Assembly (NCBI RefSeq): GCF_900187445.1
Contig: NZ_FYEB01000007.1
Span: 18,231-82,230, forward strand
From: Pseudomonas sp. Irchel s3b2
GTDB taxonomy: Bacteria > Pseudomonadota > Gammaproteobacteria > Pseudomonadales > Pseudomonadaceae
Length of the DNA stretch: 64,000 bases
Direction: 5' to 3'
In this document: positions 1 to 7,754 of the stretch, one piece after another
Numbering within the stretch: the first letter of the stretch is position 1
Layout: the number at the start of each line of letters is the position of its first letter
The notes under the pieces: model-generated
What the model was told of the DNA's origin: nothing
Seen by the model: the letters and a program-made list of their open reading frames with translations, nothing else
Databases searched by the model: none
Made by a program: the position numbers and the translations under genes

Positions 1-1
1 G

Positions 2-799
2 ACCACCTCGCCGGAGCGCATCTGCCCGGCGGTGGCACCGGAAGTGGCGTCGGTACTGGGCTTGGGCGACATCGCCGCCTATGACATCACCTCTGCCTGC
101 AGCGGCTTCGTGTATGGGCTGGCCACCGCTTCCGGGCTGATTGCCGCGGGTATCGCCGACAGTGTCCTGCTGATCGGAGCGGAAGCCTTTACCACCTTCG
201 TCAACCCGCAAGACCGTGCCACCCGGCCGATCTTCGGTGACGGCGCCGGAGCCGTGGTCCTGCGCCGTGGCGAGGCTGACGAGGCCGGTGCGCTCGGTTG
301 CTTCGACCTCGGCAGCGACGGTGCCCGTTCGGACCTGCTGGCAATTCCTGCCGGCGGCTCGCGACAGCGTTCGGCCAGCGCCGGGCTGGGCCATGACGCG
401 GTAGCGCCGGGCGAGTTCTATCTGCACATGGATGGGCGTGCGGTCTATGAACAGGCCGTCGCGCGTATGTCCACGTCGGCCCAGAGCGTGCTGGACCGCG
501 CGCTCTGGTCGATGGACCAGGTCGACTGGTTCGTCGGTCACCAAGCCAATGTGCGCATCCTGCAAACAGTGGCTTTCGAATTGGGCCTGCCCGCGGAGAA
601 GGTGGCGGTGAATATCCAGCGGCTGGGCAACACCCTGACAGCCTCCATCCCGCTGCTGCTCAACGACCTGGCCCTGCGCGGCGACCTCAAGGCCGGTCAG
701 CGTGTGTTGGTGAGTGCATTCGGCGCGGGCCTCTCGTGGGGCTCGACCGTACTGCGCTGGCCGCAACTGACTACCCGCAACAGCGAGTGGCAGGACTGA
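2..799 (+). CDS. 3-oxoacyl-ACP synthase III-like (KASIII) enzyme, 5' end outside window
   Basis: Decarboxylative or priming condensing enzyme of the FabH/KASIII thiolase family, expected in the cytoplasm and expected to join an acyl-CoA to a carrier-protein-bound extender. The frame is open from base 2, so the true start lies upstream of the window; the first GTG at 32 is internal. The catalytic triad is visible: Cys in the ITSACSG motif (codon 98-100), His in VGHQAN, and Asn in RLGNT. A GDGAG glycine motif is also present. About the N-terminal quarter to third of a normal 320-330-aa KASIII is missing. It leads a same-strand run with an ACP, KASII and reductase, so it probably primes a dedicated acyl chain rather than general fatty acid synthesis. 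Family assignment is firm; substrate is unknown. Confidence 0.9.
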   Translation, partial: TTSPERICPAVAPEVASVLGLGDIAAYDITSACSGFVYGLATASGLIAAGIADSVLLIGAEAFTTFVNPQDRATRPIFGDGAGAVVLRRGEADEAGALGCFDLGSDGARSDLLAIPAGGSRQRSASAGLGHDAVAPGEFYLHMDGRAVYEQAVARMSTSAQSVLDRALWSMDQVDWFVGHQANVRILQTVAFELGLPAEKVAVNIQRLGNTLTASIPLLLNDLALRGDLKAGQRVLVSAFGAGLSWGSTVLRWPQLTTRNSEWQD

Positions 800-845
800 T
801 TCAGACTTTTCCCAGCCTACAGTTCCACACAACAGGAGTCATGTG

Positions 846-1076
846 ATGACCGTAAGTAACGAAGCTATCGCCCAAGCCATTGCCGCGCGTTTCAACATCG
901 AAGAAAGCCGTATCGTCCCTGATGCCTCCCTTGAGGACCTGGGTTTCGACTCGCTGTCGCAGGTCGACCTGGCCCAGTTGCTGAGAAAGAAACTCGGCGT
1001 GCAGATCAGCGATGCACAGCTGTCGGAGGTCGCCACTGTCGGTGACGTTCTGGCGCTGGCCAACGGTAAGGCGTGA
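846..1076 (+). CDS. Acyl carrier protein
   Basis: A 76-aa discrete carrier protein that would hold the growing acyl chain as a thioester on phosphopantetheine. The attachment serine is Ser36 in the GFDSLSQVDL motif, and the acidic helical pattern is typical. I chose ATG 846 because AGGAG at 834-838 sits seven bases upstream; a GTG at 843 and an abortive ATG at 841 are alternatives. It lies between the KASIII and KASII genes, and its stop overlaps the KASII start (TGATG). It is a pathway-dedicated ACP by context (inference), since the normal fatty acid synthase acpP sits in the fabDGF locus in Pseudomonas. Confidence 0.93.
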   Translation: MTVSNEAIAQAIAARFNIEESRIVPDASLEDLGFDSLSQVDLAQLLRKKLGVQISDAQLSEVATVGDVLALANGKA

Positions 1077-2293
1077 TGGCCGCCGAAGCGGTGGTTGTGA
1101 CCGGTATCGGCCTGGTCACACCCGCCGGCATCGGCATCGAGGCGAACTGGCAGCGGGTGGTGGCAGGTGAAGCCACGGCCGCGCCGGACAAGACCCTCGA
1201 AGCGATGCCGGTGGGGATCTCGTGCCGTGTGCCGAGTTTTGACAGCGCCTTGCTGGGCGTCAAGAACCCCTGGCAATGGGACCGTTATGCGCAGTTCGCC
1301 TTGCTGGCGGCGCGCCAGGCCCTGGCGGATGCCGGTCTCGAGGCCGGCAGCTGGAAAGATGAGAGCCGTGTGGCGGTGATCATCGGGTCTGGGGCAGGGG
1401 GCACCGCCACCCTGGAGCAGCAGCACGCCGTGTTGCTCGCCGAAGGGCCTGACGATGTGTCCTCGCTGACCCTGCCCATGGGCCTGCTGAACATGGCCGC
1501 CGGGCAGGTTGCCATTGAACTGGGCGCGCGCGGCCCGTGCCTGGCCCCGTGTTCGGCGTGTGCGTCAGGGGCTTCGGCGCTGGGCATGGCCAAGGACCTG
1601 ATCAACCGCGGGGTATGCGACATCGTGGTGGCCGGCGGTGCGGAAGCACCGATCACGCCGCTGTATGTCTCCGCGTTTGCCAAGATGCGCGCGTTGTCGC
1701 GCAACACCGATGCCGGCGGCGCATCGCGCCCGTTTGATGCCGCGCGTGACGGCTTCGTCATCGGTGAAGGCGCCGGGATGTTCGTGCTTGAGTCCGAGGC
1801 GCATGCCCGGGCCCGAGGTGCGCGCAACCGCGGGCGTCTGCTCGGTTATGGCGCATCGGCAGATGCTCACCACGTCACCACGCCTCATCCCCAAGGGCTC
1901 GGTGCCCGTTTGGCGATGCAGGCAGCACTGCGCGACGCCGGTATCGAGGCCAGCGCCGTGGATTACGTCAATGCCCATGGCACGTCGACGCCGGGCAACG
2001 ACGTGATCGAGTCGCACGCCATCGCCGAGTTGTTCGGTGCTCGCATGCTGGTCAGTTCGACCAAAGGTGTTACCGGGCATCTGCTGGGCGCCGCCGGTGC
2101 CATCGAGGCGGCCTACACCTTGCTCGCGCTTGAACACGGGCTGGTACCGCCGACGGCCAACTTGCGCAACCCCGACCCGCAGATAGCGGTTGACCTGGTC
2201 CAGGGCCAGGCGCGCGCGCAGCCAATCAAGGTGGCGCTTTCCAATTCGTTCGGATTTGGCGGCCAGAATGTCTCACTGGTGTTCGCCGCCTGA
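1076..2293 (+). CDS. 3-oxoacyl-ACP synthase II-like (KASII/FabF family)
   Basis: A 405-aa elongating condensing enzyme. The Cys-His-His set is complete: Cys162 in SACASG, His in VNAHGTSTPG, and His in TGHLLGAAGA, followed by the conserved NSFGFGG loop near the C-terminus. ATG 1076 overlaps the ACP stop codon by one base, which implies translational coupling; an in-frame GTG three bases earlier is possible. No adjacent chain-length factor-like partner lacking the Cys is seen, so it looks like a homodimeric FabF-type enzyme, not a KS-alpha/beta polyketide pair. It presumably extends the chain started by the upstream KASIII using the adjacent ACP. Chain length and extender cannot be read from sequence. 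Confidence 0.92.
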   Translation: MAAEAVVVTGIGLVTPAGIGIEANWQRVVAGEATAAPDKTLEAMPVGISCRVPSFDSALLGVKNPWQWDRYAQFALLAARQALADAGLEAGSWKDESRVAVIIGSGAGGTATLEQQHAVLLAEGPDDVSSLTLPMGLLNMAAGQVAIELGARGPCLAPCSACASGASALGMAKDLINRGVCDIVVAGGAEAPITPLYVSAFAKMRALSRNTDAGGASRPFDAARDGFVIGEGAGMFVLESEAHARARGARNRGRLLGYGASADAHHVTTPHPQGLGARLAMQAALRDAGIEASAVDYVNAHGTSTPGNDVIESHAIAELFGARMLVSSTKGVTGHLLGAAGAIEAAYTLLALEHGLVPPTANLRNPDPQIAVDLVQGQARAQPIKVALSNSFGFGGQNVSLVFAA

Positions 2294-2323
2294 GACCTCG
2301 CCGCTCACTGCACAGGACATGTC

Positions 2324-4153
2324 ATGACTCATCCAAGCATCCCGGGAACTGTCGCCCCCTTGGCGCGCGACGAACTGCGCGACCTGCTATTCGCCGGCAC
2401 GTTCGAGAGCCATCACCAGAGCATTCGCGACGTGCTGCTCGACCCGATCTTCGACCCGCAGCCGGGCCTGAACATGGAGCAGGCCGGGCGGCTGGCCTAC
2501 GCTCGCAGCCGGCATGTGCACGCGGCGCTGGAACGCCCGCTGCAGATTCTGGCCAACCCGCGTCGGCTGTTTGCCTTGGCCGAATGGCCAAGCCTGCTGG
2601 ACGTTGCCAGCTTCTCGCTGCTGATGGTCCACTACAATCTGTGCTTGGGCACGGTGTTTGATCATGCCCAGGGCCGTCCCGACATCGCCGGGCTAACCGA
2701 GGCGCTGGACGAGCTGACCTCGTTCGGCCCCTACATGGCGACCGAACTGGGTTATGGCAATAACGTTGCGGCACTGCAGACCGAGGCGGTGTATGACCGC
2801 CATAGCCAGACCTTTACGCTCAATACGCCGAGTGCCAGCGCGCAAAAGTACATGTCCTATAGCGGGTTCGGCGATATCCCCAAAGTCGCGACCGTGATGG
2901 CGCGCTTGAAAATCGAAGGCAAGGATCACGGCGTATTTCCGTTCCTGATCAGGCTGTCCACTGAGGCAGGCTTGTGCCCCGGTATCCGCGCGGCCTTGTG
3001 CCCGGAGAAACCGGTGCAAGGGTTGGACAACGGCCTGACCTGGTTCGACAACGTGCGTGTATCGCGTAGCAGCCTGCTGCACGGCGACATGGGCCACTTC
3101 GCTGAAGACGGCAGCTTCGTGCTCGGAGCGGGCAATGCCCGGTCGCGCTTCCTGCGCGCCATGTCGCGGATCGTGCCTGGCCGTTTGTGCGTGGCCAGTG
3201 CCGCTCAGGGCGCAAGTCGCGCGAGCCTGTACATCGCGTTGCGCTATGGCCAGCAGCGGCTGACCAACGCCCCCGGGACCAACGACATGCCGGTCATCGA
3301 ATACCGCAGCTACCAGCGTGCGATGTTCTCGGCACTGGCCAGCACCTATGCGATGACGCTGTTGCTCAACGAAGCCAAGGCACGTTTCCTGGCCAATACA
3401 GCTGAGCCGGCTGCCGATGTCGTCAGCCTGATCAACATCACCAAGGCACTGGCTACCTGGGATGCCACCGCCGTTATCGCCGAGTGCCGCGAGCGCTGTG
3501 GCGCACAAGGTATTTTCAGCGTTAACCGCATCGCCGATTACGGTTCCCTGCTGCAAGGTTTGGTAACGGCCGAAGGTGACAACCTGGTGCTGCTCGCCAC
3601 CGTAGCCGGCCAACTGCTCGCCCAGGCCTGGCAAGGTCCGTTGCCGCTGCGCCCGGCACGTGCGCGGCGTCTGGCCGAGCCGGAGTGGTTGATCGCGGCT
3701 ATCGCCTTTCGCGAGTACCAGCTGTGGTTGACGGTTCGCGAGGAGATGAACGCTGACGAGCGCGGCTATTTCGAGGTGTGGAACGACGCTATGAATCCCG
3801 GCCTGGAGCTTGCGCGTCTGCGTGGTGAACGTGTGGCCCTGGAGCAACTCTGGAGTGCCTCGCTGCATGCGCAGCAGGACGAGGCCAAGGCGGCGCTCAA
3901 TGGCCTGGCATCGCTTTATGGGCTGAACCTGCTGCAGCGTGACGCAGCGTGGTTTCTGGCACATGAGCTTATCGACGCCGGCCAGGCCCTGTCGCTGCCA
4001 GGGCGGATCGACCAGCAGTGCGCAGCCCTGCGCCCGCACGTGTCGACCGTGATCGACGGCTTTGCCCTGTCGCCCGAGTTGCTGCGCGCACCCATCGCCC
4101 AGGACGACTACATCCAGGCGTTCTGCAAGCAGGTGCACGCCAATGTCGACTGA
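2324..4153 (+). CDS. Acyl-CoA oxidase-like flavoprotein
   Basis: A 609-aa protein with the layout of acyl-CoA oxidases (ACOX) rather than the roughly 380-aa bacterial acyl-CoA dehydrogenases. The region around residues 145-190 carries the ACOX-type flavin motif (TELGYGNNV, then LNTPSASAQKYM), and around residue 235 the GLDNGLTWFDNVRV segment matches the family. A helical C-terminal half follows. Such enzymes introduce a 2,3 double bond into an acyl thioester and usually pass electrons to oxygen, giving peroxide. ATG 2324 has AGGA six bases upstream. It sits between KASII and a thioesterase, so the substrate may be an ACP- or CoA-bound intermediate of this cluster (inference). Whether it uses oxygen or an electron-transfer partner is unknown. 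Confidence 0.82.
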   Translation: MTHPSIPGTVAPLARDELRDLLFAGTFESHHQSIRDVLLDPIFDPQPGLNMEQAGRLAYARSRHVHAALERPLQILANPRRLFALAEWPSLLDVASFSLLMVHYNLCLGTVFDHAQGRPDIAGLTEALDELTSFGPYMATELGYGNNVAALQTEAVYDRHSQTFTLNTPSASAQKYMSYSGFGDIPKVATVMARLKIEGKDHGVFPFLIRLSTEAGLCPGIRAALCPEKPVQGLDNGLTWFDNVRVSRSSLLHGDMGHFAEDGSFVLGAGNARSRFLRAMSRIVPGRLCVASAAQGASRASLYIALRYGQQRLTNAPGTNDMPVIEYRSYQRAMFSALASTYAMTLLLNEAKARFLANTAEPAADVVSLINITKALATWDATAVIAECRERCGAQGIFSVNRIADYGSLLQGLVTAEGDNLVLLATVAGQLLAQAWQGPLPLRPARARRLAEPEWLIAAIAFREYQLWLTVREEMNADERGYFEVWNDAMNPGLELARLRGERVALEQLWSASLHAQQDEAKAALNGLASLYGLNLLQRDAAWFLAHELIDAGQALSLPGRIDQQCAALRPHVSTVIDGFALSPELLRAPIAQDDYIQAFCKQVHANVD

Positions 4154-4199
4154 TACCGCCAGCGCAAGCTTTGCGCCTTCGGCCACTGCGGAGACCTGC

Positions 4200-4631
4200 A
4201 TGTCCGTGCACATTTATCAATGCCCCGTCCGTTGGTCCGACATGGACGTGTATGGGGTGGTCAACAATGTTTCGTTCCTGCGCTTGCTCGAGGAGGCGCG
4301 GGTGGACTTCATCTGGCGTCTGGGCGCTGAGCAGGGCGATGCCTTCTTCAGCGGCGGCTCGGTGGTGGTCAGGCACGCGATCGAGTACAAGCGCCCGCTG
4401 GTCCACCGCCACGAACCGGTGGCCATCCATATGTGGGTCTCCGAAGTCCGTGCCGCCGCAGTAACGATCGAGTATGAAGTGCGTGACGGCGACACGTTGT
4501 GCGCCCTGGCATCCACGACCATGGCGCCATTCAACTACGAAGGGCGCTACCCGCGCACCATGAGCGATGAGGAAACGGCGTTTTTCGAACGCTTCCTCAA
4601 CCCACGCAAGGCCCTGTCATGCGCCTGCTGA
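4200..4631 (+). CDS. Hotdog-fold acyl thioesterase (4-hydroxybenzoyl-CoA thioesterase type)
   Basis: A 143-aa single hotdog-domain thioesterase that would release an acyl chain from CoA or ACP. The N-terminal motif RWSDMDVYGVVNN carries the Asp typical of the 4-hydroxybenzoyl-CoA thioesterase/YbgC group. I prefer ATG 4200 because GGAG at 4190-4193 is six bases upstream and the domain begins immediately. An ATG at 4143, overlapping the preceding stop, would add 19 residues of low complexity. The 3' end overlaps the next gene by 13 bases. It is probably the chain-release or editing enzyme of the cluster (inference). Confidence 0.85.
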   Translation: MSVHIYQCPVRWSDMDVYGVVNNVSFLRLLEEARVDFIWRLGAEQGDAFFSGGSVVVRHAIEYKRPLVHRHEPVAIHMWVSEVRAAAVTIEYEVRDGDTLCALASTTMAPFNYEGRYPRTMSDEETAFFERFLNPRKALSCAC

Positions 4632-5488
4632 GGGTCGGTGCACCGGGGCGCGAGCGCCCCTGCGCAGTCGGCGTCGATGGCTCGGTTCGGGACCTCAGTA
4701 CGTGGGTCGATGACTGGACCGGGGCAGCGCTGGCCGTGGTGGCAATGGAGGCGCTGTCGCGGCGCTTCACGCTGGAATGGGCGCAACTGCCGCAGGTTCA
4801 TATCGAGCACGAACGCATCGGCCCGGCATTGCGGCCGGGGCAGATCCTGTCGATCGGCCTGAACTACCACCGGCATGCCCGGGAGGCCGGGATGGCGGTG
4901 CCGGAAGAGCCGATTGTGTCGAGCAAATCGGTGCATGCGTTGGGAGGCCCGTTCGATGACCTGGTGCTGCCGCTCGACGGCGACAAGACTGACTGGGAAG
5001 TGGAGTTGGGTGTGGTCATCGGGCGTCGGGTCCAGTACCTGGCCACGCCCGCTGACTCTGCAGCCTGCATCCTGGGTTACTGCACCGCCAATGATTTGTC
5101 CGAACGCAGTTGGTTACTGGAGCGGGGCGGGCAATGGATCAAGGGCAAGTCATTCGATGGGTTTGCGCCGCTGGGACCGTATCTGGTGACTGCCGATGAG
5201 GTGCCGTCGCCCCAGGCGCTGGAACTGATCTGCCGGGTCAATGGTGAGGTCATGCAGCGCGACAGCAGCGAGGACATGATCTTCGACGTGCATCACCTGA
5301 TTCATTACCTCAGCCGCTTCATGACCCTGCACCCTGGCGACGTGATCCTCACCGGAAGCCCGGGCGGCATGGCATTGGGGCGACCAGACCAGCCGTTTCT
5401 GCGCGACGGCGATGTGGTCGAGGCCGAGGTGGTCGGCCTGGGCGCGCAGCGTCAAGTATGCCGCGCATTCTATAAGGAAGTGACATGA
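4619..5488 (+). CDS. Fumarylacetoacetate hydrolase (FAH)-family enzyme
   Basis: A 289-aa member of the FAH superfamily, whose members hydrolyse C-C bonds of acylpyruvates, decarboxylate oxaloacetate, or hydrate or isomerise 2-oxo acids using a divalent metal. The family core is clear: a GLNYHRHA segment near residue 80, the acidic metal motif DWEVELG near 124-130, ANDLSERS near 160, a KSFDGFAPLGP segment, and the DVILTGSPGG motif near residue 243. It starts 13 bases inside the thioesterase gene and its stop overlaps the next start (ATGA), so it is translationally coupled on both sides. Next to an FAD-linked 2-hydroxyacid oxidase and an AceE homologue, a role on a 2-oxo or acylpyruvate intermediate is attractive but inferred. 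Confidence 0.87.
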   Translation: MRLLRVGAPGRERPCAVGVDGSVRDLSTWVDDWTGAALAVVAMEALSRRFTLEWAQLPQVHIEHERIGPALRPGQILSIGLNYHRHAREAGMAVPEEPIVSSKSVHALGGPFDDLVLPLDGDKTDWEVELGVVIGRRVQYLATPADSAACILGYCTANDLSERSWLLERGGQWIKGKSFDGFAPLGPYLVTADEVPSPQALELICRVNGEVMQRDSSEDMIFDVHHLIHYLSRFMTLHPGDVILTGSPGGMALGRPDQPFLRDGDVVEAEVVGLGAQRQVCRAFYKEVT

Positions 5489-6930
5489 CCCAACTCGCCC
5501 AGACCTTTGCCTGCACGGTACTGCGTGAAGCGCCGGCCGAGCTGATCGAGGCGCTCGCGGCACGTTTCGATGAGCGCTGTTCGACCGCTACGGCCATACG
5601 TGAGCAGCATGGCCGCGACGAGTCGGCGTATGTCGATGCACCGTTGCCCCAGGCCGTGGTGTTTGCCCGCAGCACCGAGGACATCGTTGACACCGTGCGC
5701 CTAGTGGCCGCTCACCGCGTGCCGCTGATCGCTTACGGTGCCGGATCGTCGGTCGAAGGCCATCTGCTGGCGGTGCAGGGCGGCATCAGCCTTGACCTGA
5801 GCCAGATGAACCAGATCCTGGCGATCCATGCCGAAGACATGAGCGTCACCGTGCAGCCGGGCGTGACCCGCCGCCAGCTTGAAGAAGCCTTGAAAAGTAC
5901 CGGTCTGTGCTTTCCCATCGACCCGGGTGCCGATGCGTCCATCGGTGGCATGTGCGCCACGAGCGCCAGCGGGACCAATGCCGTGCGCTACGGCACGATG
6001 AAAGAGAACGTGCTGGCCCTGCAGGTGGTCACCGCTGGCGGAGATATCATCCGCACCGGTACCCGGGCAAAAAAAAGCAGTGCCGGTTATGACCTTACCC
6101 ACTTGATGGTCGGCAGCGAAGGCACCCTGGGCATCATCAGTGAGATCACGTTGCGCCTGCACCCGGTGCCGGAGTCGATCTGCGCTGCCGTGTGCTCGTT
6201 CGACAGCATCGACCAGGCGGTGAACGTGGCGATACAGGTCATCCAGTCCGGTATCGCCGTGGCGCGGATCGAGCTGATCGACGCCAACACCGTGCGCATG
6301 GTCAATGTGCACAGCAAACTGGAACTGCCGCAGGCGCCGATGCTGTTGATGGAGTTCCATGGCAGCGAACTGGGTGTGCGTGAGCAAGCGCAGGCCGTGG
6401 AAGCGATTGCCGGCGAGTGGGGCGGCCAGGCGTTTGAGTGGGCGACCAGCGTCGAGGCGCGTCGGCGGCTATGGACGGCCCGGCACCATGCCTATTTTGC
6501 CGCGATTCAATCGCAGCCCGGTTGCCGCGCAATCAGCACCGACACCTGCGTGCCGATCAGTCGTCTCGCCGAATGTCTGCTTGAGTCCATCGCTGAAGTC
6601 GACGCGACGGGCCTGCCGTATTTCTTGGTCGGGCATGTGGGCGACGGGAATTTTCACTTCGGCTACTTGATTGATCCTGACGACCCTCAGCAAAGGGCAT
6701 TGGCCGAGTCACTGAACGATCGGCTGGTGGCACGGGCCATTCGGCTCTCGGGCACCTGCACCGGCGAACATGGTATCGGGCTGCACAAGCAGGGCTACCT
6801 GGTCGACCAGGCGGGTGCAGGCGCCGTCGAGATGATGCGCGCGATCAAGCGCACGCTGGACCCGGACAACATTCTCAACCCCGGAAAGATTTTTTCCTTC
6901 GAAACACCTGCCAGGGAGGCGCGTCCATGA
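5485..6930 (+). CDS. FAD-linked D-2-hydroxyacid oxidase/dehydrogenase (GlcD/D-LDH type)
   Basis: A 481-aa flavoprotein of the vanillyl-alcohol-oxidase/PCMH fold. The N-terminal FAD domain shows IAYGAGSSVEGH near residue 90 and the VGSEGTLGIISE segment near 210. The C-terminal domain ends with GHVGDGNFH, the CTGEHGIG loop and a DPDNILNPGKI tail typical of glycolate oxidase GlcD and cytochrome-type D-lactate dehydrogenase. It would oxidise a D-2-hydroxy acid to the 2-oxo acid. No GlcE/GlcF subunits are adjacent, so it resembles the single-subunit D-lactate dehydrogenase group. The start overlaps the FAH stop and the stop overlaps the SDR start by four bases each. Confidence 0.9.
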   Translation: MTQLAQTFACTVLREAPAELIEALAARFDERCSTATAIREQHGRDESAYVDAPLPQAVVFARSTEDIVDTVRLVAAHRVPLIAYGAGSSVEGHLLAVQGGISLDLSQMNQILAIHAEDMSVTVQPGVTRRQLEEALKSTGLCFPIDPGADASIGGMCATSASGTNAVRYGTMKENVLALQVVTAGGDIIRTGTRAKKSSAGYDLTHLMVGSEGTLGIISEITLRLHPVPESICAAVCSFDSIDQAVNVAIQVIQSGIAVARIELIDANTVRMVNVHSKLELPQAPMLLMEFHGSELGVREQAQAVEAIAGEWGGQAFEWATSVEARRRLWTARHHAYFAAIQSQPGCRAISTDTCVPISRLAECLLESIAEVDATGLPYFLVGHVGDGNFHFGYLIDPDDPQQRALAESLNDRLVARAIRLSGTCTGEHGIGLHKQGYLVDQAGAGAVEMMRAIKRTLDPDNILNPGKIFSFETPAREARP

Positions 6931-7685
6931 CCGATAAATCCAACGGGGCCGGTAGCCCAATGCGTACGGTTCTGGTAACCGGCGGTTCACGCGGGCTGGG
7001 CGCCGCGGTAGTCGAAGACCTCGTGGCACGGGGCCTGAACGTGTGTTTCACCTACCTCAATAATGCGGATCAGGCCGAACAATTGGCGGCGTCCCTAGGC
7101 ACCGACCGGGTGCTGCCGGTGCGCGCCGACGGGCGTGATGCCAATGCCATCGAGCAGGCGGTCAAGCGTTGCGTGGCGCACTTTGGCGCCCTCGAGGGTT
7201 TGGTCAATAACGCCGGTATCACCCAGGACCGCAGTGCGTTGGCCATGAGCGCCGAACAGTGGCACAGCGTGATCGGCAGCAACCTCGACAGCGCGTTTCA
7301 TGCCTGCAAGGCGGTGTTGCCGCTGTTCGTCGAACAGGGCTTTGGTGCGGTGGTGAACATGGCCTCGATTTCCGGGCTGATCGGCGTCCCCGGGCAGGCC
7401 AACTACTGCGCGAGCAAGGCCGGGTTGATCGGTATGACGCGCTCGATGGCGGTCGAATTCGCCGCCCGTGGCGTGCGTCTCAATGTCGTCGCGCCTGGGT
7501 TCATCGACACCGATATGACCCGCAAGCTTAACGAGCGACGGGTGGCAGAAATGGAAAACCGCATCCCCATGCGTCGCTTCGGCACCCCGCAAGAGGTGGC
7601 CAAGGTGGTGGCCTTCCTGTTGTCGCAGGATGCGGCCTACATGACCGGCCAGGTCATGGTGGTGGATGGCGGCCTGGTGACCTGA
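6927..7685 (+). CDS. FabG-like 3-oxoacyl-[ACP] reductase (SDR)
   Basis: A 252-aa short-chain dehydrogenase. The TGGSRGLG nucleotide-binding motif lies near residue 19, NNAG near 95, a catalytic Ser near 148, and YCASK supplies Tyr and Lys. The C-terminal DVAYMTG-like and VVDGG segments match FabG. It would reduce a 3-oxoacyl-ACP made by the KASII upstream, using NADPH. The first 12 residues precede the Rossmann fold; a later in-frame ATG at 6960 is a possible alternative, but the ATGA overlap with the FAD oxidase favours 6927. A 69-base spacer with GGAG at 7742-7745 then leads to the AceE homologue. Confidence 0.9.
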   Translation: MTDKSNGAGSPMRTVLVTGGSRGLGAAVVEDLVARGLNVCFTYLNNADQAEQLAASLGTDRVLPVRADGRDANAIEQAVKRCVAHFGALEGLVNNAGITQDRSALAMSAEQWHSVIGSNLDSAFHACKAVLPLFVEQGFGAVVNMASISGLIGVPGQANYCASKAGLIGMTRSMAVEFAARGVRLNVVAPGFIDTDMTRKLNERRVAEMENRIPMRRFGTPQEVAKVVAFLLSQDAAYMTGQVMVVDGGLVT

Positions 7686-7754
7686 GCTGTCGGGTGAGCA
7701 CTCGCCGGACTCGGGTACCGACGCGCTACTTTGAATTTTTCGGAGCTTATCAAC

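Noticed and set aside
839..1426. Long - strand open frame over the ACP/KASII genes
   Set aside because: It lies opposite two strongly supported genes and its peptide has no family features; GC-rich antisense frames of this kind are common here.
2693..4213. 506-aa - strand frame opposite the acyl-CoA oxidase gene
   Set aside because: Low-complexity, His/Gln/Arg-rich peptide typical of an antisense shadow of a high-GC gene.
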